Source of the DNA: Treponema sp.
Lineage (GTDB): Bacteria; Spirochaetota; Spirochaetia; Treponematales; Breznakiellaceae
Direction of reading: 5' to 3'
NCBI GenBank assembly: GCA_009780595.1
Contig: WQZT01000097.1
Coordinates: forward strand, 1 to 6,455
Length of the DNA stretch: 6,455 bases
The stretch's first letter is position 1; each line of letters begins with the position of its first letter. Positions 1-5,508 of the stretch are shown in pieces. Both the position numbers and the translations under genes were made by a program. Under the pieces are notes generated by a model. The model made no database searches, was not told the origin of the DNA, and saw nothing but the letters and a program-made list of their open reading frames with translations.

Positions 1-731
1 CCGCCTGAGTTGCCCGGATTTATCGAAGCGTCGGTCTGGATCATATTTCTGATGATGTGGCGGGATGACGTTTGAATAGGCCGCCCCAAGCCGGAGACAA
101 TACCCACGGTGAGCGTTCGCTCAAGCGCGAAGGGGTTGCCAATCGCCAGCACCTTCTGCCCTACACGTAGGTTTCCCGAAGAGCCGAAGGGAATTACCCG
201 CAGGTCTATTCCGCGGGGCGGCTGAAAGCGTAGCACCGCCAGATCATTCTCCGGGTCTGTGCCGACAACCTCGCCCTCGAACTGCTCGCCTGATGCCAGC
301 GTAATATCAATCCTTGTCGCGTTGTGTATCACATGGTAGTTGGTGAGCACAAGACCGCGGTCGTTGATAATCGAGCCGGAACCGGAGCCGCCCGGGCGGG
401 GAACGGGTTCCAGAAACCAGTTGATGGCGACCGTTTCCGTAGTGATGTTTACAACCCCCGCGTTCAACTGCTCGTAAATGGAAATATTTGCCCGCTCGTC
501 TTCAGTAAAACCCGCAAGCTCCGCCGTGTTAACCTGAATAGCCCGCACCGGGTTGCTTACCCCCTGAGCGTCGTCAGATGCCGGAAGTCCCGCCGCGTTG
601 TTGACCGCTGCATTGTCTGAGTGCGATGGGCGGGACAGCGAGATTCCCGCTACGCCAAGCACAATGGCAAGCACCATACCCGCGCTTAACGCTGAGAAAA
701 AAACAACTTGCCCCCGGCTGTACAATTTCAT
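1..731 (-). CDS. htrA: HtrA/DegP-family serine protease, 3' end cut by window edge
   Basis: This is a periplasmic trypsin-fold protease of the HtrA/Deg family, which degrades misfolded envelope proteins. About 243 codons are present. Residues 9-31 form one hydrophobic segment, so the protein is probably anchored in the inner membrane by its N-terminus. A linker of about 60 residues follows, then the protease domain. The catalytic triad is visible: His133 in LTNYHVI, Asp163 in ENDLAVL and Ser242 in NPGNSGG. The spacing fits the family (E. coli DegP has H105, D135, S210). The sequence ends one residue after the serine, so the end of the protease domain and any PDZ domains lie outside the window. 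The ATG at 729-731 is preceded by AGGAGA at 738-743 and a strong promoter. The N-terminus MKLYSRGQVVFF resembles treponemal HtrA from memory. The gene is downstream of clpS but has its own promoter. Confidence 0.93.
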   Translation of the reverse strand, partial: MKLYSRGQVVFFSALSAGMVLAIVLGVAGISLSRPSHSDNAAVNNAAGLPASDDAQGVSNPVRAIQVNTAELAGFTEDERANISIYEQLNAGVVNITTETVAINWFLEPVPRPGGSGSGSIINDRGLVLTNYHVIHNATRIDITLASGEQFEGEVVGTDPENDLAVLRFQPPRGIDLRVIPFGSSGNLRVGQKVLAIGNPFALERTLTVGIVSGLGRPIQTSSRHIIRNMIQTDASINPGNSG

Positions 732-737
732 TTTTAA

Positions 738-743
738 TCTCCT
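738..743 (-). promoter_or_regulatory. Ribosome binding site of htrA
   Basis: AGGAGA on the minus strand lies six bases before the ATG at 731. It supports this start rather than the internal Met19, which would remove most of the membrane anchor. Confidence 0.75.
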
Positions 744-750
744 GCCTCTC

Positions 751-766
751 TACTACATTTGTAGTA
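751..766. promoter_or_regulatory. Perfect dyad TACTACA-TT-TGTAGTA, probable repressor operator
   Basis: Two 7-base arms in perfect inverted repeat are separated by two bases. The dyad covers the end of the htrA -10 box and the expected transcription start. It contains the core TACA-N2-TGTA, the known recognition pattern of winged-helix repressors of the BlaI/MecI/CopY family. Binding here would block RNA polymerase. The repressor itself is not encoded in the window, so the assignment rests on motif and position only. Confidence 0.55.
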
Positions 767-791
767 TACTTTATTATTATCGGATTTTCAA
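763..791 (-). promoter_or_regulatory. Sigma-70-type promoter of htrA
   Basis: On the minus strand, TTGAAA (786-791) and TATACT (763-768) are separated by exactly 17 bases, close to the housekeeping consensus. Transcription would start near 756, giving a leader of about 25 bases that contains the AGGAGA ribosome site. The promoter lies in the 120-base gap after clpS, so htrA can be expressed independently of the upstream genes. The -10 box overlaps the dyad at 751-766. This is read from the sequence; no start site has been mapped. Confidence 0.7.
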
Positions 792-851
792 AGCGTTCCC
801 CGTACTCGCTGTCAGAAAAGCGCTTGCTGTAAATGTAATCTGTAGCGGAGT

Positions 852-1163
852 TTACGCTTCTTCGAGAATACAGCGCAGAGGAAAATCATATTCTTTAGCC
901 ATGGTATGAACTTGATGTGCTTTCGTATTGGCAATGTCCCACGTATAAATGCCAACAGTCCCACGCCCCTTGTAGTGAACGTTAAGCATAATCCTGTTGG
1001 CATCTGCTGAATTCTTGTGGAAAATAATCTGCAGGATTTCTACAACAAAATCCCGTGTGGTATAATCATCGTTTAACAGGATTACCACATAATCCTTCGG
1101 CTCTTTTAGCTCTTCCTCGTTGTGGATGAGCAGTTCCGTGCCGCCGCTGTTCTCTTCTGTCAT
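852..1163 (-). CDS. clpS: ATP-dependent Clp protease adaptor ClpS
   Basis: ClpS is a cytoplasmic adaptor that binds proteins carrying N-terminal destabilising residues and hands them to ClpAP for degradation. The product has 103 residues (E. coli 106) and aligns without gaps over the core, with an offset of three residues. Pocket residues are visible: Asn31-Asp32, Thr35, Val40, Met59, Val62, His63 and Leu96, matching E. coli N34-D35, T38, V43, M62, V65, H66 and L99. The exception is Arg37, where E. coli has the gatekeeper Met40. About 22 variable residues precede the fold, as is usual for the flexible N-terminal tail. clpA, the common partner gene, is not adjacent: putP lies 50 bases upstream and htrA 120 bases downstream. 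The ATG has no good Shine-Dalgarno sequence. The family assignment is firm; the altered specificity is inference. Confidence 0.95.
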   Translation of the reverse strand: MTEENSGGTELLIHNEEELKEPKDYVVILLNDDYTTRDFVVEILQIIFHKNSADANRIMLNVHYKGRGTVGIYTWDIANTKAHQVHTMAKEYDFPLRCILEEA

Positions 1164-1182
1164 AGTCTAGCTACTATTGTGC

Positions 1183-1191
1183 AGTATAACA
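1183..1191 (-). promoter_or_regulatory. Possible extended -10 promoter of clpS
   Basis: The minus strand reads TGTTATACT, an extended -10 (TGn plus TATACT), 19 bases before the clpS ATG. TTGACC at 1200-1205 is only 11 bases upstream, too close to act as its -35. Transcription would start near 1176 with a leader of about 12 bases and no ribosome site. Read-through from putP is the alternative source of clpS mRNA. Confidence 0.35.
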
Positions 1192-1213
1192 GGGCGGCAG
1201 GTCAATGGTTATA

Positions 1214-2749
1214 TCAACGCGCTGCTGCTTTTGCCGCCTCGAATTCTTTTTCGATCGCCTGCGAAGGCTTTTTCGTTGCAAGGCTGACAAGGAAAATCAC
1301 CACTGCGGAAAGAATGAAAGCCGGGAGCAATTCAAACACATTTACCGCATCGTGCAAGGGGCGGATAAAGTTTCGCCATACCACGACGACAAAGCCGCCG
1401 GTAAGCATTCCGGCAAGTGCGCCCTGAAAGGTCGTGCGTTTCCAGAAGAGCGAGAACAGAATAAGCGGGCCAAACGATGCGCCCAATCCTGCCCATGCGT
1501 AAGCTACCACGCCGAAAATAGTATCGCCTGAAACAGCAACAATGATACCAAAGATGACAACCAGAACTTCCGTGATACGGGCGAGGCGCATTACTTTTTT
1601 CTCCGAAGCTTTTTTATCGATGATGCCTTTGTAAAAATCGTTCGCCAGCGCAGAGGAAACAATCAGCAGGTACGAGTCGACGGAGCTCATGCTTGCGGCA
1701 AGAATACCTGACATAACGACACCCGCCAGCAAGGGGGGGAAAAATGTCCGTGCCATGTGGATAAAGACCGTTTCAGCTTCGCCGTTTGTGGCAAACGCGC
1801 CAGGATACAGCGCCCTTCCGATGATACCGATGGCGAGCGCTGCGCCCATCGCGATAAACAGCCATGTGATGCCAATCGCCCGCGAGGCTTTGAAATCCTC
1901 GACCTTGTTGATCGCCATAAAACGCACGAGTACATGCGGCATTCCAAAGTAGCCAAGCCCCCACGCCATAAGGCTCAGAATGGCGATGAAGCCCATCTTC
2001 GTTCCCGCGCCGAATAGTGGCACGCCGTTTGCTACGCCTTCCTGCGCCACTTCGCCGAAGAGATCCAAAAAGCGGGGGAAGTTTTGCAGATTTTCGATGA
2101 TGCCGGAAACGCCGCCCGCATTTGCAACGCCGAAGATCATGACAACCGATAGCGCAAGTACCATCACCGAGCCTTGAATGCAGTCCAGTGTGCCGACGGC
2201 AAGAAAGCCGCCGATGAGCGTGTACGACAAAATTACGATTGAAGCGATGATGATCATCGGGAGCATTGGAAGCCCGAAGATGTTGCTGAAGATTAACCCA
2301 ACTGCCAAAAGTTGCGAACCAACGTAAATCGAAAAAAACAGAAGGTTGATGAACGCCGACACTGCCAGCAAAACCCGCTTGTTGTCGTGAAAGCGCTTGC
2401 TGAAAAACTCAGGCAGCGTGATTGAGTTGCTGGCGACTTCTGTGTAAGCGCGAAGGCGTTTTGCAACAAACATCCAGTTGAGAACGGTTCCAATAAAAAG
2501 CCCGATAGCAACCCACACTTGCCCAATTCCGAAAAAGAACACCGCGCCCGGTAAGCCCATCAACAGCCAGCCAGACATATCCGAAGCCTGGGCGCTTAAC
2601 GCCGTGATCCACGGGCCGAACTGCCGCTTGGCAAGAAAAAAATCTTCGGCGCTGCTTTTTTTAAGCTTGCTGGAGTATACAACACCGATGGTAAGAATCA
2701 CCGCCATATAAAACGCCAAACTGATTAACATTTGCGTTTCCGTCCTCAT
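1214..2749 (-). CDS. putP: Sodium/proline symporter PutP (SSS family)
   Basis: This inner-membrane transporter of the sodium:solute symporter family takes up L-proline with Na+, for nutrition or osmoprotection. It has 511 residues (E. coli PutP 502) and is hydrophobic throughout, as expected for the 13-helix LeuT-like fold. The diagnostic TM2 stretch ALSAQASDMSGWLLMGLPGA starts near residue 50; Asp57 and Ser59 correspond to E. coli Asp55 and Ser57. GILAASMSSVDSYLL near 348-362 carries Ser355/Ser356 at the place of the Na+-binding Ser340/Thr341. The N-terminus MRTETQMLIS aligns with that of E. coli PutP, and GAGGAGGAG lies just before the ATG, so the start is secure. No putA or other proline catabolism gene is present. 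The overall PutP likeness favours proline, but other SSS substrates cannot be excluded from sequence alone. A 151-base leader region separates it from murJ. Confidence 0.93.
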   Translation of the reverse strand: MRTETQMLISLAFYMAVILTIGVVYSSKLKKSSAEDFFLAKRQFGPWITALSAQASDMSGWLLMGLPGAVFFFGIGQVWVAIGLFIGTVLNWMFVAKRLRAYTEVASNSITLPEFFSKRFHDNKRVLLAVSAFINLLFFSIYVGSQLLAVGLIFSNIFGLPMLPMIIIASIVILSYTLIGGFLAVGTLDCIQGSVMVLALSVVMIFGVANAGGVSGIIENLQNFPRFLDLFGEVAQEGVANGVPLFGAGTKMGFIAILSLMAWGLGYFGMPHVLVRFMAINKVEDFKASRAIGITWLFIAMGAALAIGIIGRALYPGAFATNGEAETVFIHMARTFFPPLLAGVVMSGILAASMSSVDSYLLIVSSALANDFYKGIIDKKASEKKVMRLARITEVLVVIFGIIVAVSGDTIFGVVAYAWAGLGASFGPLILFSLFWKRTTFQGALAGMLTGGFVVVVWRNFIRPLHDAVNVFELLPAFILSAVVIFLVSLATKKPSQAIEKEFEAAKAAAR

Positions 2750-2751
2750 AA

Positions 2752-2760
2752 CTCCTCCTC
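2752..2760 (-). promoter_or_regulatory. Strong ribosome binding site of putP
   Basis: The minus strand reads GAGGAGGAG, ending two bases before the ATG. This is the strongest Shine-Dalgarno match in the window and fixes the putP start. Confidence 0.8.
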
Positions 2761-2782
2761 ACTATGACAAATTGGTGACATC

Positions 2783-2800
2783 ACGCATTATATAATGCGT
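2783..2800. repeat. 18-bp perfect palindrome in the putP leader, containing TATAAT
   Basis: ACGCATTATATAATGCGT reads identically on both strands and carries TATAAT in each direction. On the minus strand this could be the putP -10 box, but I find no good -35 at 16-18 bases, so an activator-dependent promoter is possible. If transcription starts further upstream, the palindrome would instead be a hairpin in the mRNA leader. An imperfect dyad, GTGACATCAC at 2775-2784, abuts it. No T-run follows on either strand, so it is not a standard terminator. Confidence 0.6.
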
Positions 2801-2860
2801 TAATAAAATAACACGATTTTTTACGGCTTGATGTTTTACAGAGAAACGTGTCCAGACGCT

Positions 2861-2890
2861 ACTATACCCGTATTTCGCTTTGCTTTGCAA
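2861..2890 (-). promoter_or_regulatory. Alternative putP promoter TTGCAA-N18-TATAGT
   Basis: On the minus strand, TTGCAA (2885-2890) and TATAGT (2861-2866) are 18 bases apart, just after the murJ stop. Transcription would start near 2854, giving a putP leader of about 105 bases that includes the palindrome at 2783-2800. The match is moderate. It competes with the TATAAT inside the palindrome as the putP promoter. Confidence 0.35.
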
Positions 2891-2900
2891 GTGCTTGCTT

Positions 2901-4574
2901 TCAGCGCCGCCGTACCATGCGGATGAAGGCGGTGAACTGCTTGTCGCGGGTAACGAGCAAAAGTAAAATCCCGGCGGCGGCGAAAACGAGGGCGTTTATC
3001 ATAAGGGGCGCACCGTGGGAAATAAGACGGTTGTATCCGGTGAAAATTTCTGTAAGGCGCGGAGACAAAACCACGACAGGGATAACTGCAATGGCGGAGA
3101 ATGCGATTAGCTTGAGCGTGTAGCCAACGGTGGATTGCAACAGTTCGCTCAGAGAGAGCGCGGGGTTTCTTTTCAGAAAGGCAAGCAGCACCGCTGTGTT
3201 GACCGCGCTTGCCACGGTGAGCGAGAAGGCGATGCCAGCCCCTTTGAAGCGAGAAACTAAAACGGCGGCGAGGGTAATGTTCACCGCGAACGAAATAATT
3301 CCCGCCCACGTTGGGGATTTTGAATCGCTCTGGGCGTAAAACGCCGGAGCCAGTACGCGGTTCATCGCGATAAAATAGAGCGCCGGAATGTGAAACGTAA
3401 ACGCCGCGAGGGTAAGCCGCACCGACACATCGTCAAAGTGCCGTGTCTGAAACAGCAAGCGGATTAATGTCTCCCCCTGCGCCAGCGCGAAAAACGTAAC
3501 CGGAATGGCAATGAAGGCAATGATGTTCATGGCGGAAGTAAGCCGCTGTTTGAAAATATCCCACTGGTGCGTTTTCGCGTGTTCGGTTAAATCCGGCAAC
3601 AGCACCGTTCCAATTGACACCGCAAAAACCCCAAGGATGAGTTCCTGCAACCGCAGTGAAAACTGAAGGCTGGAAACAACGCCTTCCCCGGCATTGCCCG
3701 CAAGCGCAGTAGACACAAGGTCGTTCACCTGGTAGGCAGCCATCCCGATAATTGTCGGCCCAATGAGGCGCAGAACTTTTCGTGTGCCGGGGTTGTTTAT
3801 CGATTTTTTCAGTCCGGTGAAAAAAAAACGAACTCTGCTTTTGTGCCTGAGAATAAACGGCAACTGTACCGCAGCTCCGGCGAATCCTCCGGCAAGTACG
3901 CCGATCGCCATTGCCCGTGCGGGGTTCTGCATCAGCGGGCTAAGTCCGTACGCGCACAGTATTGTTATTATGTTTAGCAAAATAGGCGCAAGTCCTGACG
4001 GCGCGAAAATTTTGAAGCTGTTGAGAATGCCCTGAAAAAACGCCGCCAGCGAAATAAATATCAGGAAGGGAAACATTAACCGTGTGAGAAAAACTGTTTC
4101 GTTAAATTCCTGCATTCCGAAAAAGCGAATGAGCAGCGGGCTGAGCGTGGCACCAGCCATTACGGTGAGCGTTACAAAAAATGTCAGGAAGGTTAGAAGG
4201 CAGGAGAGAAACTCTCTGATGGTTTGTGCGCCTTCTAAATCGTCGCCGACAATTTTGTCGCCGACAGAACCGTCGCCGACAATTTTGTCGCCGACAGAAT
4301 TGTCGCGGTGCTCCAGCAAGTATTCCTTAAACGTGGGGATAAACGCCACGGCGATAGAACCTTCGGCGAAAAGACGGCGGAAAAGGTTGGGGATCATAAA
4401 CGCCACGGAAAACGCATCAGACAGCGCGCTCGTTCCCAGAAGCGCCGCCTTCGTCATTTCACGCGCCAGCCCCAACAGGCGGGAAACCATTGTAAGCAGT
4501 GATAAAATCCAGCCCTGGCGAACAAGCATGCGCCCGCTTGTCGGGCGAGCGGCAGGATTTTCCTGACGTTTCAT
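2901..4574 (-). CDS. murJ: Lipid II flippase MurJ (MviN), with an expanded loop
   Basis: MurJ is the essential MOP-superfamily flippase that moves lipid II across the inner membrane for peptidoglycan synthesis. It has 557 residues (E. coli 511) and a multi-helix membrane pattern. Signature stretches are SRLLGLARE (31-39), LSDAFSVAF (51-59) and NLFRRLFAEGSIAVAFIP (63-80). Arg32, Arg38 and Arg66 correspond to the functional E. coli residues R18, R24 and R52. Between TM2 and TM3, residues 93-111 are a pentapeptide repeat built on VGD, which adds most of the roughly 25 extra residues in that cytoplasmic loop. The first 15 residues are also extra: Met16 aligns with E. coli Met1, and neither start has a Shine-Dalgarno sequence. 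The coding strand holds a T9 run (plus-strand A9 at 3820-3828). The gene is transcribed away from the CPBP gene. Confidence 0.95.
   Translation of the reverse strand: MKRQENPAARPTSGRMLVRQGWILSLLTMVSRLLGLAREMTKAALLGTSALSDAFSVAFMIPNLFRRLFAEGSIAVAFIPTFKEYLLEHRDNSVGDKIVGDGSVGDKIVGDDLEGAQTIREFLSCLLTFLTFFVTLTVMAGATLSPLLIRFFGMQEFNETVFLTRLMFPFLIFISLAAFFQGILNSFKIFAPSGLAPILLNIITILCAYGLSPLMQNPARAMAIGVLAGGFAGAAVQLPFILRHKSRVRFFFTGLKKSINNPGTRKVLRLIGPTIIGMAAYQVNDLVSTALAGNAGEGVVSSLQFSLRLQELILGVFAVSIGTVLLPDLTEHAKTHQWDIFKQRLTSAMNIIAFIAIPVTFFALAQGETLIRLLFQTRHFDDVSVRLTLAAFTFHIPALYFIAMNRVLAPAFYAQSDSKSPTWAGIISFAVNITLAAVLVSRFKGAGIAFSLTVASAVNTAVLLAFLKRNPALSLSELLQSTVGYTLKLIAFSAIAVIPVVVLSPRLTEIFTGYNRLISHGAPLMINALVFAAAGILLLLVTRDKQFTAFIRMVRRR
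4241..4306. repeat. In-frame 15-bp/30-bp tandem repeat within murJ
   Basis: Two 30-base units (4241-4270 and 4271-4300) match at 29 of 30 positions. Each is made of two related 15-base units with the core GTCGCCGACA, and a fifth partial core (TGTCGC) follows at 4301-4306. The 11-base core TGTCGCCGACA is itself an inverted repeat around one base. On the coding strand the array reads VGDKI, VGDGS, VGDKI, VGDDL. The unit length is a multiple of three, so copy-number change would keep the reading frame. Confidence 0.9.
4531..4565 (-). other. Two small hairpins at the 5' end of the murJ reading frame
   Basis: Inverted repeats CAGGA-TTT-TCCTG (4553-4565) and CGCCCG-N5-CGGGCG (4531-4547) sit between the annotated ATG and the next in-frame ATG (Met16, 4527-4529). 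They could slow initiation, or they could belong to an untranslated leader if Met16 is the true start. This is seen in sequence only. Confidence 0.35.
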
Positions 4575-4580
4575 AAAACC

Positions 4581-4609
4581 ACTGTAGCGATAAAGCTATG
4601 TTTCGGCAA
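4581..4609 (-). promoter_or_regulatory. Possible murJ promoter, near-leaderless
   Basis: On the minus strand, TTGCCG (4604-4609) and TACAGT (4581-4586) are 17 bases apart. The -10 ends only six bases before the murJ ATG, so transcription would begin at or next to the start codon. That would fit the lack of a ribosome site there. If translation starts at Met16, the leader would be about 45 bases. Confidence 0.4.
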
Positions 4610-4686
4610 GCGGCAGCTAAACATCTTTCGGGATATTTAGAAACAAAGAATAATGTTTATCTATTTATATTGGTGCGGCAATCCGG

Positions 4687-4712
4687 TATACTGAATTATA
4701 GTAATAAGGAGG
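4687..4712 (+). promoter_or_regulatory. CPBP gene: possible -10 and clear ribosome binding site
   Basis: AAGGAGG at 4706-4712 lies nine bases before the TTG start and is a near-perfect Shine-Dalgarno sequence. It is the reason TTG at 4722 is preferred as the start. TATACT at 4687-4692 is a plausible -10, but the hexamer 17 bases upstream (TTTATA) is a weak -35. The ribosome site is well supported and the promoter only tentatively. Confidence 0.55.
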
Positions 4713-4721
4713 ATTTTAATT

Positions 4722-5489
4722 TTGAAGAATATAATTAATTGGAAACTGTTTTTTATTTTGCTCGTTGCGTGTGTTGGTTCATCGATGCTTATTATTCCGT
4801 ATTCGCTTGCACTTACATCAAGTGAAATAAAAATTACCGTTTTCATTTTACTTGCACAAGTATTGCAAAGTTCTGTTATGTTTGCGCTGGTAGTTTTTCT
4901 TGGGCTTTTATTGTCAAAGAAAATTGGAATGGGAGCGCCGCTTTTGCAAAATATTCTGGAAGGAAAAAACCAGAGTAAAGAATTTAAATCCATCGTAGTG
5001 CCTTCAATCGCACTTGGTATTTTAGCAGGTGCCCTCATTCTTTTATTTAATTTTCCTTTTACGAAACTGATTCCGGAATTGCAAAATATGGAACTTCCCG
5101 TAATACCTGCATGGAAAGGTTTCCTTGCGTCATTTTACGGCGGCATTGCCGAAGAAGTATTGCTCAGGCTTTTCCTGGTTTCATTGCTTGCGTGGATCAC
5201 GTTCAAAATCAAGAAAGATAAAAACGGAAACGCAACAGTTTTTGGGATTTGGTTATCTATTATTGTAGCGGCAATTATTTTTGGCATAGGTCATTTACCG
5301 GCAACCGCGAAAATATTTAACCTCACCGGATTAGTCGTTGCCCGCGCTATAGTATTAAACGGTATTGGCGGAATTATCTTTGGCTGGCTCTACTGGAAAA
5401 AAGGATTGGAAGCCGCAATGCTGTCTCATTTTTCGACAGACATTGTTTTGCACGTTATAACACCTTTTGTTACATCATTGTTTTCATAG
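4722..5489 (+). CDS. CPBP-family intramembrane glutamic protease (CAAX/Abi-type)
   Basis: This 255-residue multi-pass membrane protein of the CPBP (CAAX protease and bacteriocin-processing, also called Abi or Rce1-like) family cleaves peptides within or next to the membrane. All three signature motifs are present: EEVLLR (Glu144-Glu145...Arg149, the EExxxR motif), FGIGH (Phe187...His191, FxxxH) and HFSTD (His236...Asp240). About seven hydrophobic segments span the chain, starting at residue 7. The start is TTG with AAGGAGG nine bases upstream. It is the only plus-strand gene, divergent from murJ and convergent with the exported protein gene 19 bases away. Sampled lines are 35-38% G+C against about 50% in murJ, which suggests recent transfer. 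The substrate is unknown. Bacterial members act in bacteriocin immunity, peptide maturation or signalling, and nothing nearby selects among these. Confidence 0.88.
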   Translation: MKNIINWKLFFILLVACVGSSMLIIPYSLALTSSEIKITVFILLAQVLQSSVMFALVVFLGLLLSKKIGMGAPLLQNILEGKNQSKEFKSIVVPSIALGILAGALILLFNFPFTKLIPELQNMELPVIPAWKGFLASFYGGIAEEVLLRLFLVSLLAWITFKIKKDKNGNATVFGIWLSIIVAAIIFGIGHLPATAKIFNLTGLVVARAIVLNGIGGIIFGWLYWKKGLEAAMLSHFSTDIVLHVITPFVTSLFS

Positions 5490-5508
5490 TGTGCGGCGGG
5501 TATGTGCA

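Noticed and set aside
792..851. Terminator for clpS
   Set aside because: Only four-base stems (CGCT/AGCG) are visible, without a T-run at the right place, so the end of the clpS transcript cannot be assigned.
1161..1188. A second BlaI-like box before clpS
   Set aside because: The region contains TACT and AGTA elements, but not the TACA-N2-TGTA core or a perfect dyad.
1176..1205. TTGACC-N18-CACAAT promoter for clpS
   Set aside because: CACAAT is a poor -10 and would leave a leader of only about six bases. The extended -10 TGTTATACT was preferred.
2884..2899. Hairpin GCAAGTGCTTGC after murJ as a terminator
   Set aside because: The loop is too tight and no T-run follows in the direction of murJ transcription.
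2836..3309. A 157-residue minus-strand open frame in another frame of murJ
   Set aside because: It is Arg/His-rich and low in structure, and overlaps the well-supported murJ C-terminus.
4241..4306. CRISPR array
   Set aside because: The 15/30-base units are contiguous with no unique spacers, lie inside a coding frame and translate to an in-frame pentapeptide repeat.
4084..4566. A 160-residue plus-strand open frame opposite murJ
   Set aside because: It is the antisense shadow of murJ and its repeat, with no ribosome site and no recognisable protein features.
5490..5508. Bidirectional terminator between the convergent CPBP and exported protein genes
   Set aside because: The 19-base gap contains no inverted repeat or T-run that I can find.
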